DNA from: Streptomyces marispadix
GTDB lineage: Bacteria > Actinomycetota > Actinomycetes > Streptomycetales > Streptomycetaceae
Length of the DNA stretch: 64,000 nucleotides
Direction: 5' to 3'
Assembly: GCF_022524345.1 (NCBI RefSeq)
Contig: NZ_JAKWJU010000002.1
Span: forward strand, 6,438,001-6,502,000
The notes below the pieces were generated by a model that saw only the letters and a list, made by a program, of their open reading frames with translations, searched no databases and was not told where the DNA came from. Below, piece by piece: positions 34,803 through 42,832 of this stretch (the first letter of the stretch is position 1; every line of letters starts with the position of its first letter). Made by a program: the position numbers and the translations under genes.

Positions 34803-35114
34803 TCAGCCGTCGTCCCCGCCGCGACGCCGCTTGCGTGCCCTGCGGCGACCCTTGCTGAAGAACCAGCCCGCCGGGGGAGCGTCCGCACGCCATGGCTGGG
34901 GCTCGGGCGGACTCTGGCGCCAGCGCTCGCGGAGCATGCGCGTACGCGCCGCGGGCTCCTTCACCTCGGCGCCCCGGATGAAGTCCTCGTCGAAGTGGAG
35001 ATCCTCGGCCCAGTCTTCGTTCCGTTCGGCGTTCTTCCCCGCCTGCTCCGCCTTCTTCTGTTCCGGTTCCTTCTCTTCCCCGCGCCCGCTGCGGCTCCCA
35101 GGCTCGGTGCCCAT
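34803..35114 (-). CDS. Small charged conserved protein, 103 aa
   Basis: ATG 35114. The N-terminal third is highly charged (EEKEPEQKKAEQAGKN). The middle DEDFIRGAEVKEPAARTRMLRERW and the following PPEPQPWRADAPPAGWFF look like a short folded module also seen in other Streptomyces proteins. The tail is basic (GRRRARKRRRGG), suggesting nucleic-acid contact. No known domain or function. Directly downstream is the GTCAGCC array. Confidence 0.7.
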   Translation of the reverse strand: MGTEPGSRSGRGEEKEPEQKKAEQAGKNAERNEDWAEDLHFDEDFIRGAEVKEPAARTRMLRERWRQSPPEPQPWRADAPPAGWFFSKGRRRARKRRRGGDDG

Positions 35115-35465
35115 GCGCCACGCCTCCGTCCGCTTTGTCCATCTCGTCGGGATCTGGTATTGGAACGTGCCGACGGCCCCGAGTGTTCCTTACGACCGTC
35201 TGCCGGTGCGCCTTTCACGGAATGCGGACGCGAATGTGCGAAGCCGCGGACCGGAATGTCGCGCTCGATGCCATTGCTCCGCCGCCCACGGCGTCACTGA
35301 GCAGGCAGTGATCTACGCAAAGTGACAGTGATGCAGATCACATTGACCGTCGGGCTTTCCTGGCGGTTCAGTGGCCCACTGACTTACTCCGCAGAGAATT
35401 CCGTGGCAGAGCCTTTGAATGAAACTCGTTTCGAGGAATTGCCCAGGGAAATGAAGGAACTTGCA
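35115..35465. other. 351-bp promoter region of the amino-acid permease
   Basis: Divergent region between the 103-aa gene and the permease. It holds a Crp-like site (35327-35342) within a larger GTGATCT/AGATCAC pair, and AT-richer DNA from 35310 to 35460. An in-frame extension of the permease to 35322 exists but lacks a ribosome site. Confidence 0.55.
35327..35342. promoter_or_regulatory. Crp/FNR- or GntR-like palindrome upstream of the permease
   Basis: AGTGATGCAGATCACA differs from TGTGA-N6-TCACA by one base, and also approximates the Streptomyces Crp pattern GTG-N6-GNCAC. A second GTGATCT at 35308-35314 pairs with AGATCAC at 35335-35341. It lies ~125 bp before the permease start. Confidence 0.4.
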
Positions 35466-36947
35466 ATGGGCACGCGACCGTCGAAAGTAACTGAGAGTGT
35501 AGAAGACGAGCGGTCCGGGCATGCGCCTGCCGACGGCCCCGCGGAACAGGACTCGCTGAGAGCCGGTCTCAAGAACCGCCATCTGTCGATGATCGCCATC
35601 GGCGGCATCATCGGCGCCGGTCTCTTCGTAGGCTCCGGCGCGGGCATCGCCAAGGCAGGGCCCGGGATCATCGTCTCCTATGTGATCGCGGGGCTCCTCG
35701 TCGTCCTCGTGATGCGGATGCTCGGCGAGATGGCGGCGGCCGACCCCTCATCGGGCTCCTTCTCCACCTACGCCGACCGGGCCCTCGGCCGCTGGGCCGG
35801 TTTCACCATCGGATGGCTCTACTGGTGGTTCTGGGTGGTCGTGCTCGCCGTGGAGGCCACCGCCGCGGCCACGATCCTCACCGGCTGGCTGCCCGCCGTA
35901 CCGCAGTGGACATGGGCGCTGATCGTGATGGTGCTGCTGACCGCCACCAATCTCGCCTCGGTGGGTTCCTACGGGGAGTTCGAGTTCTGGTTCGCCGGAA
36001 TCAAGGTCGTGGCGATCACCGCCTTCATCCTGCTCGCCGGTCTCGCCGTCTTCGGCGTGCTGCCCGGTTCCGAGGCATCGGGAGCGTCGAACCTCACGGC
36101 ACACGGGGGCTTCCTGCCCCACGGGCCCGGGGCGATCCTCTCCGGCATGCTGCTCGTCGTCTTCTCCTTCATGGGCAGCGAGATCGTGACACTGGCCGCG
36201 GGCGAGTCGCCGCAGCCGGAGAAGATGGTGCGCCGCGCGACGAACAGCGTGATCTGGCGCATCGGCACCTTCTACCTCGGCTCGATCGGCCTCGCGGTCA
36301 TGCTGGTGCCGTGGAACTCCAAGGACGTGGTGGACAAGGGCCCCTACGTCGCGACCCTCGACCAGATGGGCATCCCCCACGCCGGGACGATCATGGACGT
36401 GATCGTGGTGACCGCCGTGCTCTCCTGCCTCAACTCCGGTCTCTACACCGCCTCCCGCATGGCCTTCTCGCTCGGCCGCCGCGGGGACGCCCCCAAGACC
36501 TTCGCCCAGGTCAACAAGCGCGGTGTACCGGCCACGGCGATCTGGGCCTCCGTGGCCTTCGGGTTCGTGGCCGTGATCTTCAACTACACCTCGCCCGACA
36601 CAGTCTTCCAGTTCCTGCTGAACTCCTCTGGCGCGGTGGCGCTCTTCGTGTGGATCGTCATCTGCTTCTCGCAGCTTCGGATGCGGCGGATCATCGAACG
36701 GGACATGCCGGAGCGTCACACCGTGCGGATGTGGTTCTTCCCGTATCTGACGTACGCGACGATCGCCCTGATGCTCTTCGTGATCGGCTACATGTTCTAC
36801 GACGACGAAGGGCGTGAGCAGATGCTGATGTCCGTGGCGGTGGGCGCCGTCGTGCTCGTCCTCGGGATACTGCTCCAGCGCAGGAACGCCGCCAAGTCGG
36901 CGGGGACGGACAAGGGCGCCGAGTCGCCGCCCGCAGCGCGGAGTTGA
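35466..36947 (+). CDS. Amino-acid permease (APC superfamily, GABA/proline-specific permease-like)
   Basis: 493 aa from ATG 35466, preceded by GAAGGA at 7 nt. A ~35-residue polar N-terminus is followed by LKNRHLSMIAIGGIIGAGLF, the APC helix-1 signature with the substrate-binding GxGxF turn. About twelve transmembrane helices. SFMGSEIVTLAAGESPQPEK in helix 6 and RMAFSLGRRGDAPKTFAQVN are typical of the amino-acid transporter family. It imports an amino acid with H+; specificity cannot be read. Followed by a strong hairpin at 36987-37027. Confidence 0.92.
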   Translation: MGTRPSKVTESVEDERSGHAPADGPAEQDSLRAGLKNRHLSMIAIGGIIGAGLFVGSGAGIAKAGPGIIVSYVIAGLLVVLVMRMLGEMAAADPSSGSFSTYADRALGRWAGFTIGWLYWWFWVVVLAVEATAAATILTGWLPAVPQWTWALIVMVLLTATNLASVGSYGEFEFWFAGIKVVAITAFILLAGLAVFGVLPGSEASGASNLTAHGGFLPHGPGAILSGMLLVVFSFMGSEIVTLAAGESPQPEKMVRRATNSVIWRIGTFYLGSIGLAVMLVPWNSKDVVDKGPYVATLDQMGIPHAGTIMDVIVVTAVLSCLNSGLYTASRMAFSLGRRGDAPKTFAQVNKRGVPATAIWASVAFGFVAVIFNYTSPDTVFQFLLNSSGAVALFVWIVICFSQLRMRRIIERDMPERHTVRMWFFPYLTYATIALMLFVIGYMFYDDEGREQMLMSVAVGAVVLVLGILLQRRNAAKSAGTDKGAESPPAARS

Positions 36948-36986
36948 CGACCTTGCGCAAGCTCTGACGGACTTACGCAAGCCCTG

Positions 36987-37027
36987 CGGGCGGCGGCGCA
37001 CCGGACCATACGGCGCGCCGCCGCCCG
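36987..37027. terminator. Strong bidirectional terminator between permease and EamA genes
   Basis: CGGGCGGCGGCGC (36987-36999) pairs perfectly with GCGCCGCCGCCCG (37015-37027): a 13-bp stem with a 15-nt loop, between convergent genes. Confidence 0.75.
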
Positions 37028-37038
37028 TACGTAACTGC

Positions 37039-38166
37039 TCAGCGGCGGAAGCGGCCGGGCAGTCGCAGGCGCAACCCGCGCACGCGCACGCGCATGCGCC
37101 TGTGCGTACGCAGCGGAGCGGTGAGGACCAGCAGGCCCAGCAGCACCAGGCCGGTGCCCGTCCACGCCCATGCGCCGAGGCGTTCGCCGACCACGGCGAC
37201 GCCGAGTGCGGCGGCGACGACCGGCTCGAACAGCGTCAGCGTGGTCGCCGTACCCGCCGGGACACGCGCAAGCCCCGCACCGAAGAGCACATACGCCACG
37301 TACATCGGCACCACCGCGAGGTACGCGGCGACCAGCAGCCCGCGAGGAGCGCTCAGCAGCGGGCCGCCGGTGACGGCCAGCACGGGGAGCAGCACGAGCG
37401 CGCCCAGCCCGAACATGCTGCCCATCGCCGCCCGGGAGGAGTGCCCCGCGCGGATGATCTGAGCGCCGTAGCAGGTGAAGACGGAGTATGAGGCTCCGGC
37501 GAGCAGCGCCAGGGCGACGCCGCCCGGCACGTCGTGACCGGCCCGCGCACCGTCCCCGGCGGTCAGCGTCAGCAGCGCGCACCCCGCGGCGGCCGACAAG
37601 GTCGCGGCGAGCCAGCGCGGCGTCAGCCGCGTGCCCGACAGCAGCCGCTCCAGCAGGGCCGCGAACACGGGGGAGCAGCCGATGGTGACGACCGTGCCGG
37701 CGGCCACTCCCGCGCGGTCCATCGACGAGTAGAACGCCAGGGGATACACGGCGACGGCCGCACCGCCCAGCAGTGCCCACCCGCGCGCGGGGCGCCCGCC
37801 GCCGAGCACACGGAGCGCCGGGCGCCCCGCGAGCAGGAACGTGAGCAGGCCGCCCACGCCCATGGTGGCGGCGCCGGTCGACAGCGGTGACGCCGCGGCC
37901 GGGGCGAAGCTCGCGGACGTGCCGGTGGTGCCCCACAGGGCGGCCGCGGCGAGCACGAGCAGGGAACCGGCGCCGCTGCGCCGTGGGTTGTGTGTCTTCT
38001 CGGGGGCCGAACCCGGCCGCGGGGCAGGGGAGTCGGGATGCGGCCCGGCGGCCCGCGCGTGCGCGTGCGGGTGCGACGGCGAGCTGGCGGAGCGGGCAGA
38101 TGAACTGGAGCCGGGAGATGAGCCGGCTCCGGCGGAGGAGCCGGAACTGGCAGGCGAGGATGACAT
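37039..38166 (-). CDS. EamA-family (DMT) metabolite exporter
   Basis: 375 aa. A long N-terminal extension (~65 residues) of Ser/Gly/Pro/His, including HPHAHARAAGPH, precedes ten transmembrane helices in two EamA repeats (LLVLAAAALWGTTGTSASF starts the first, GGVALALLAGASYSVFTCYG the second). LFEPVVAAALGVAVVGERLG is the conserved end of repeat two. It exports a small metabolite or amino acid. No alternative start lies between the ATG and helix 1, so the His-rich tail is probably real and might bind metal. The basic C-terminus (RMRVRVRGLRLRL) is cytoplasmic. Confidence 0.88.
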   Translation of the reverse strand: MSSSPASSGSSAGAGSSPGSSSSARSASSPSHPHAHARAAGPHPDSPAPRPGSAPEKTHNPRRSGAGSLLVLAAAALWGTTGTSASFAPAAASPLSTGAATMGVGGLLTFLLAGRPALRVLGGGRPARGWALLGGAAVAVYPLAFYSSMDRAGVAAGTVVTIGCSPVFAALLERLLSGTRLTPRWLAATLSAAAGCALLTLTAGDGARAGHDVPGGVALALLAGASYSVFTCYGAQIIRAGHSSRAAMGSMFGLGALVLLPVLAVTGGPLLSAPRGLLVAAYLAVVPMYVAYVLFGAGLARVPAGTATTLTLFEPVVAAALGVAVVGERLGAWAWTGTGLVLLGLLVLTAPLRTHRRMRVRVRGLRLRLPGRFRR

Positions 38167-38735
38167 GCGGTTTGCGTCCTGATCCGTTGAAGGCCGGTGT
38201 CGGTCGTTCGGAAAGGGCGCAGCCGCGAGGCCGGCAGGAGGCAGGAAGACCCGAAGAACTCTTGAACGGCGCCGCGTCCCTCGCGGTGCCGTATCGGGGT
38301 GCCTGGGCGGCCCGCGAAGCGTCAGCGGGCCCGGCCCGGTGTGCCGGGAAGGCAGGCGGTCTCGTGACGGCGCTGCCGTCGTGCCGTCCGCCTGCGGATC
38401 AGTGCGCCCTCAGTGGGACGCCGGGGGCGGTGTGACCGCGTGCCAGTAGATCCTGTCCATGCCCCGGAGCGTAGCCGAAGCACTGGGCGCGGCGGCACCG
38501 GGGGGCTTGAACGCACTCCCGGCGCACGGTCGCAGCGGGCGCGTGTACGGGCCGTGTCCTGGCCGTAGATGGGCAACAGGCGCCGGAATCGGCACACGGG
38601 ACACAGCACAGCGCCACCGCCCCCCGTGCTGGGCAGTGGCGCTGTGCTGTCGCAGCCGGCTCACGGCGGTGTGGCCGGCACGTGGCGGCGGGGCTTCCAG
38701 GCCGCCGCCGTGGACGAAGGCCGGGGCTCAGCGGG
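38167..38735. other. 569-bp non-coding gap with one strong hairpin
   Basis: Only small Cys/Arg-rich open frames without ribosome sites occur. The clear element is the 15-bp inverted repeat at 38603-38650. The rest I cannot interpret. Confidence 0.5.
38603..38650 (-). terminator. Perfect 15-bp inverted repeat, probable terminator of the ATPase gene
   Basis: ACAGCACAGCGCCAC (38603-38617) pairs with GTGGCGCTGTGCTGT (38636-38650) around an 18-nt loop. It lies 86 bp beyond the stop of the minus-strand ATP-binding protein. Confidence 0.6.
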
Positions 38736-39230
38736 TCAAGACCCCGGGTGGTCGCCGTCGACGCGGGAACACGTCAGCTCCGCCCACACGGCATGGCCGC
38801 CGCAGGGCCCGCCGTCGAGGCTGCGCCTGATGCCCCAGTCGTCGGCAAGGACGCTCACCAGCAGCAGCCCGCGTCCGCTCTCCCCGTCCGCGTCGACCGG
38901 ATGACCGGGGTGGGGACGCTGCGGGTTCGGGCCTCCGCCCTGGTCGGTCACCTCAAGGCACAACCGCAGGCCCATCAGCCACAGTTCACAGCTCACCTTC
39001 TCGCTCGCCGTGTGCCGTACGGCGTTGGTGAACAGCTCCGACACCAGCAACTGGGCGTCTTCGCATGCCTGTTGATCGACTCGCCACTCGTGGAGGCGGT
39101 CGAGAACTCGCCGTCTCGCCTGCCCGACCGAGGTGTCGAGTGCAGGCAGACGGAACGCGTCCCGGAGCGGGCGTACCGACACAGCAGGGGGCCGATCTTC
39201 TAAGGAGAGGGCGTCATGGGGGGAAGCCAC
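38736..39230 (-). CDS. HATPase_c ATP-binding protein, anti-sigma/AbaA OrfD-like
   Basis: 164 aa from GTG 39230; a TTG at 39266 is equally possible and neither has a good ribosome site. The N box is AQLLVSELFTNAVRHT, G1 VTDQGGG and G2 ESGRGLLLVSVLADDWG: an RsbW-like GHKL fold without a histidine phospho-acceptor domain. A Cys-containing C-terminal part (GGPCGGHAVWAEL) follows. Such small ATPases are regularly encoded beside XRE-DUF397 pairs in Streptomyces and affect development and antibiotic production in the abaA/whiJ clusters. It is divergent from the XRE gene. Confidence 0.85.
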   Translation of the reverse strand: MASPHDALSLEDRPPAVSVRPLRDAFRLPALDTSVGQARRRVLDRLHEWRVDQQACEDAQLLVSELFTNAVRHTASEKVSCELWLMGLRLCLEVTDQGGGPNPQRPHPGHPVDADGESGRGLLLVSVLADDWGIRRSLDGGPCGGHAVWAELTCSRVDGDHPGS

Positions 39231-39368
39231 GCCACCACTATGGGGTTGTGCGGTCACACCTGGCAAGGATCAGTCTGCAAATTACAGAATCGTTCGAGTC
39301 AGACTGTCCTCCCACATGACGTCCATGCCAAACTGCTTGCCCGTGCCAGCAGTTGGAGGAGAGCGATA

Positions 39369-40238
39369 GTGGTGGACTCGCGGTCGGGCGGTGGCGCACC
39401 CACCGTCCTGCGAGTGGTCCTGGGCAGGCGTCTTCAGCATCTGCGGGAGAAGTGCGGCCTGTCGTACGAAGAGGCGGGACAAGCCCTCGACGTCACCCAC
39501 GCCACGGTCCGGCGTATGGAGAAGGCCGAAGTCGGGCTGAAGGTGCTGTACGTCGAAAAGCTGCTGCACACCTACGGGGTGACGGACCAGTCGGAGGTCG
39601 AGCAGTTCATCGCCCTGGTACGCCAGGCCAACCAGCCCGGCTGGTGGCACCGTTACCGCGACGTCCTGCCCGAGTGGTTCAGCGCCTTCGTCAGCCTGGA
39701 GAGCGAGTCGCACGTCATCCGCGCCTACGAACCGCACTACGTGCCGGGGCTGTTGCAGACCGAGGAGTACGCACGAGCGGTGCTGCGTGCGGGCATGCCG
39801 CACGTACCCGAGGAGGAGATCCGACGCCAGGTCGCGCTGCGAAGAGAACGTCAGGCGATTCTGGAGCGCGAGGAACCGCCCATGCTGTGGGTGGTGATGG
39901 ACGAGACGGTGCTGCGCCGCTCGCTCGGCGGCCCCGAGGTGATGCGCGAGCAGATCGACGCCCTCATCGAGTCCGCACGGCACCCCCAAGTCAGGCTCCA
40001 GATCATGCCGTTCAGTGTCGGGCCGCACCCGGCGATGTACGGCCCCTTCCACCTCTTCCGGTTCCCCATCGACGAACTGCCGGACGTCGCCTGCGCGGAG
40101 AGCCTGGTCGGCGCCGTCTACTTCGACCAGCGTGACGACGTCACGACGTTCCTGGAGGCGCTGGACCGGATGTGTGCTCAGGCCGCGCCCGTGTCGCGGA
40201 CGGAGACGATCCTCAGTGCGATGCGCAAGGAGATCTGA
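39369..40238 (+). CDS. XRE-family regulator with DUF5753 domain (WhiJ/Scr1-like)
   Basis: 289 aa from GTG 39369, which follows GGAGGAG at 7 nt. The N-terminal helix-turn-helix is LGRRLQHLREKCGLSYEEAG with recognition helix DVTHATVRRMEKAE. From residue ~100 comes the DUF5753 domain: WWHRYRDVLPEWFSAFVSLE, YEPHYVPGLLQTEEYARAV, and FHLFRFPIDELPDVAC. Paralogues such as WhiJ repress development, and Scr1-type members act with the adjacent DUF397 protein as a regulator/toxin-antitoxin-like pair. The DUF397 gene starts 3 nt after this stop. Confidence 0.93.
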   Translation: MVDSRSGGGAPTVLRVVLGRRLQHLREKCGLSYEEAGQALDVTHATVRRMEKAEVGLKVLYVEKLLHTYGVTDQSEVEQFIALVRQANQPGWWHRYRDVLPEWFSAFVSLESESHVIRAYEPHYVPGLLQTEEYARAVLRAGMPHVPEEEIRRQVALRRERQAILEREEPPMLWVVMDETVLRRSLGGPEVMREQIDALIESARHPQVRLQIMPFSVGPHPAMYGPFHLFRFPIDELPDVACAESLVGAVYFDQRDDVTTFLEALDRMCAQAAPVSRTETILSAMRKEI

Positions 40239-40241
40239 ACC

Positions 40242-40478
40242 ATGGGTCCTATCTACAACGGCATGCCCGCCAAACACCTCGGCACCGAGGGCTGGCACAA
40301 GCCCTGGAGCGGCGGCAACGGCGGGAGCTGCGTAGAAGCACTGAAGCTCGACGACGGGCGGGTGGCCCTGCGCCAGTCCACGGACCCCGAGGGTCCCGCT
40401 CTCATCTACACCCCCCACGAGATCAGGAAGTTCATCCAGGGTGTGCAAGCCGGCGATGCCGACTTCCTCCTCGCCTGA
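40242..40478 (+). CDS. DUF397 protein, partner of the XRE regulator
   Basis: 78 aa, starting 3 nt after the XRE stop, so cotranslated. The DUF397 core is visible: WSGGNGGSCVEAL, then DDGRVALRQSTDPEGPAL and FIQGVQAGDADFLL. The family acts with XRE/DUF5753 proteins, in some cases as a growth-inhibiting or regulatory partner whose effect is relieved by the regulator. In Streptomyces the pairs are multi-copy and control differentiation and specialised metabolism. Confidence 0.92.
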   Translation: MGPIYNGMPAKHLGTEGWHKPWSGGNGGSCVEALKLDDGRVALRQSTDPEGPALIYTPHEIRKFIQGVQAGDADFLLA

Positions 40479-40507
40479 ACTGCCACAAGAGACAGATGGA
40501 GGACGAC

Positions 40508-41329
40508 GTGTCGGACACGGGCTTCAGCCCCGACCAGATCGACACCATCACGCCGAATCCCGCCCGGATGTACGACTACTTCCTGGGCGGCCGGGACAAC
40601 TACGCGGTCGACAGAGAGGCCGCCGAACGAGTCCTGGGGCACGCCCCCTTCATCCGTCCCACCGCGCAGGGCAACCGGGGCTTCCACTGCCGCGCGGTCC
40701 GCACAGTGGCCGAGCGCGGCATACGCCAGATCATCGACCTCGGCACCGGCATCCCGTCCTCGCCCAACACCCATGAGGCGGCCAGGCTCGTGTCGCCCGA
40801 GTCCCGCGTGGTCTACGTCGACAACGACCCGATCGTGGCGACATACGCCGGGGCGAAGCTCACGAACTCCGGTAACGCGGGCTTCGTACGGGCCGATCTG
40901 CGCGATGCCGAGGCGATACTCGACCATCCGACGACGAAGGGCCTCATCGACTTCGACGAGCCGGTAGCCCTGCTGTTCGTCGCCGTGCTCCACTTCTTCC
41001 CCGACGACGAGGACCCTCATCGGATCGTGTCGGCGTTCACCAGCCGCCTGCCGGAGGGCAGTTGCCTGGTCCTGTCCCACATCACGGCGGACTTCGACGA
41101 CGGGACCGCGCTGAAGCAGGCGGCGGAGGTCTACAGGAGCACGACCGCGCAGCTCGTCATGCGCAGCCACGACGAGGTCATGTCCTTCTTCGACGGCTTC
41201 GAGATGCTCGAACCGGGCCTGGTCAAACCGCCGTTGTGGCGGCCCGACGGCCCTGTGCCGAACGAGGCGGAACTGGCCGACCATCACGGCTACGCGGGCG
41301 TCGGCGTCAAGCGCCCGGTCGAGCACTGA
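40508..41329 (+). CDS. S-adenosyl methyltransferase, Methyltransf_19 (PF04672) family
   Basis: 273 aa from GTG 40508 (GGAGG at 5 nt); ATG 40496 is an alternative with a weaker site. The hallmark NPARMYDYFLGGRDNYAVDR is at residues ~17-36. IIDLGTGIPSSPNTHE is the SAM-binding loop, VVYVDNDPIV motif II, and ALLFVAVLHFFPDDEDP the later conserved block. The family is abundant and nearly confined to actinomycetes; its substrates are unknown. It is 29 bp downstream of the DUF397 gene and probably in the same operon, which is not part of the classical abaA layout. Confidence 0.92.
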   Translation: MSDTGFSPDQIDTITPNPARMYDYFLGGRDNYAVDREAAERVLGHAPFIRPTAQGNRGFHCRAVRTVAERGIRQIIDLGTGIPSSPNTHEAARLVSPESRVVYVDNDPIVATYAGAKLTNSGNAGFVRADLRDAEAILDHPTTKGLIDFDEPVALLFVAVLHFFPDDEDPHRIVSAFTSRLPEGSCLVLSHITADFDDGTALKQAAEVYRSTTAQLVMRSHDEVMSFFDGFEMLEPGLVKPPLWRPDGPVPNEAELADHHGYAGVGVKRPVEH

Positions 41330-41900
41330 GGAGCGGAGACTCAGCGGCGCGGGACTGAGGGGCGGAGACCGAGGCGCGTAACGGCTGGGCGCGCCGGGCC
41401 TTCGGCCTCCTGCCCGATGACGCTTGAAGCAACTCCCGGGCGGTGGGCGGCGTTTGAGTACGCCGTCACCGCCCGCTCGCGGTTGCGCCGGGTAGCCGTG
41501 GCGCAGGCGCGACGGCGCGCTCGAACCGGACGCGCACCGTCCCGGGCGTCATCCGGAGCGCCGCGCACCTTCGCGGTGGTCGCAGTGGCCGCAGTGGCCC
41601 GGCATCGCGCTTCCGCCGCAGCCTACGCGCGTAAATCCCCAACTCCGGCCGCGTGTAGGGATCTTGTCCGGGTGGAAACTACCTTCCGGTACCACGCACT
41701 GACCGGACTGTGAGCCGTCGGGCCCGTAGCACGAAGTCCCGATCCTGGACCGAATCTTCGTCAATCTTCTTGCCGCGTGACGCAGTTCACGAATGCGGCC
41801 GCTTTTTTTGACATGAACACTTCCAGTCCGAGCCGGTGACTGGTACCTGTGTACATGACAAAAGCACCCTCCATGTCGACCCCCCACCATGAGAGGTTCC
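41330..41900. other. 571-bp non-coding region upstream of the lipase
   Basis: Contains a weak hairpin near 41380-41410 (GGGCCTTCGGCCT) after the methyltransferase gene, and a distinctly AT-richer stretch 41700-41880 with TTTTTTTGACA at 41803-41813 that may hold the lipase promoter (no clear -10 found). A 98-codon Arg/Ala-rich frame at 41417-41713 does not look like a gene. Confidence 0.5.
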
Positions 41901-42701
41901 ATGAAGCTACGCAGATGGATGACCGTGGCTGCGGCCGTGGCGTCCTTCCTGGGCGTGACCGTCTTCACCATGCCGGCGTCCGCCTTCGGGCAGGAGGCGG
42001 CCACCGGATACGTCGCACTCGGCGACTCCTACTCCTCCGGTCTCGGAGCAGGCGACTACGGCGACAGCGGTGACTGCAAGCGGAGTTCGAAGGCGTACTC
42101 CCAGCAGTGGGCCGCGGCCAACTCGCCCTCCTCGTTCGACTTCACGGCATGCTCCGGCGCCGTCACCGACGATGTGCTCGCCGACCAGATGGGTCCGCTC
42201 AGCGACTCGACCGGCCTGGTGAGCATCAGCATCGGAGGAAACGACGCCGGCTTCGCCGACACCATGCAGGCATGCGTGCTGCAAGGTGAGAGCGTCTGCC
42301 TGGAGAAGATCGAGGAGGCGAAGAGCTACGTCACGGGCACCCTGCCCGGCAAGCTCGACTCCGTCTACAACGCCATCAGCGAGAAGGCCCCCGCCGCCAA
42401 GGTCGTGGTGATGGGCTACCCCCACATCTACAAGCTGAACGGCGAATGCTCGGTGGGCATCAGTGAGGAGTCGCGGGCGGCGATCAACTCCGCCTCCGAC
42501 GTACTCAACGACACGATCGCCAAGCGCGCGGCCGACCACGGCTTCTCGTTCGGCGACGTGCGCGACACCTTCACCGGGCACGAGATCTGCTCCGGCGACT
42601 CGTGGCTGCACAGCGTCACCGTCCCGGTCGGGGAGTCCTACCACCCGACCGAGGCCGGCCAGACCAGCGGCTATCTGCCCGTGATGGAGCAGAACGCGTG
42701 A
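41901..42701 (+). CDS. Secreted SGNH/GDSL lipase or esterase
   Basis: 266 aa from ATG 41901 (AGAGG just upstream; ATG 41889 has none). Signal peptide residues 1-30 (WMTVAAAVASFLGVTVFTM, cleavage near ASA-FG). The nucleophile is in ALGDSYSSGLGAG, the oxyanion Asn in SIGGNDAGFAD, and the catalytic His in SYHPTEAG near the C-terminus. Six cysteines are spaced as in Streptomyces GDSL lipases, giving three disulfides. It hydrolyses lipid or acyl esters outside the cell. A large hairpin follows before the convergent SWIM gene. Confidence 0.94.
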   Translation: MKLRRWMTVAAAVASFLGVTVFTMPASAFGQEAATGYVALGDSYSSGLGAGDYGDSGDCKRSSKAYSQQWAAANSPSSFDFTACSGAVTDDVLADQMGPLSDSTGLVSISIGGNDAGFADTMQACVLQGESVCLEKIEEAKSYVTGTLPGKLDSVYNAISEKAPAAKVVVMGYPHIYKLNGECSVGISEESRAAINSASDVLNDTIAKRAADHGFSFGDVRDTFTGHEICSGDSWLHSVTVPVGESYHPTEAGQTSGYLPVMEQNA

Positions 42702-42756
42702 CGGTCACCCGTAAGGGCGGCTCGTAACGCCTGGCACAGCGCCACAGCACGACCGC

Positions 42757-42805
42757 CTCCGCGCGGGGCCGAAGCGTCGGACGACGCCGGTGGTCCCGCG
42801 CGGAG
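42757..42805. terminator. Bidirectional hairpin between lipase and SWIM genes
   Basis: CTCCGCGCGGG (42757-42767) and CCCGCGCGGAG (42795-42805) form a perfect 11-bp stem. Within the 27-nt loop GCGTC/GACGC can form a second small stem. Confidence 0.55.
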
Positions 42806-42832
42806 ACGTCTCCCCGGCCGCGGCGGGAGGGC

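Noticed and set aside
34404..35300. A plus-strand frame with repeating SRQPSAV units through the heptamer array
   Set aside because: The peptide repeat only mirrors GTCAGCC units read in three frames. There is no ribosome site, and the frame runs antisense to the 103-aa gene.
38399..38664. Short Cys-rich minus-strand frames (72-95 codons)
   Set aside because: Several overlapping frames, none with a ribosome site, crossing the 15-bp terminator hairpin.
41417..41713. 98-codon frame between methyltransferase and lipase
   Set aside because: Arg/Ala-rich with no domain, no ribosome site and weak codon bias.
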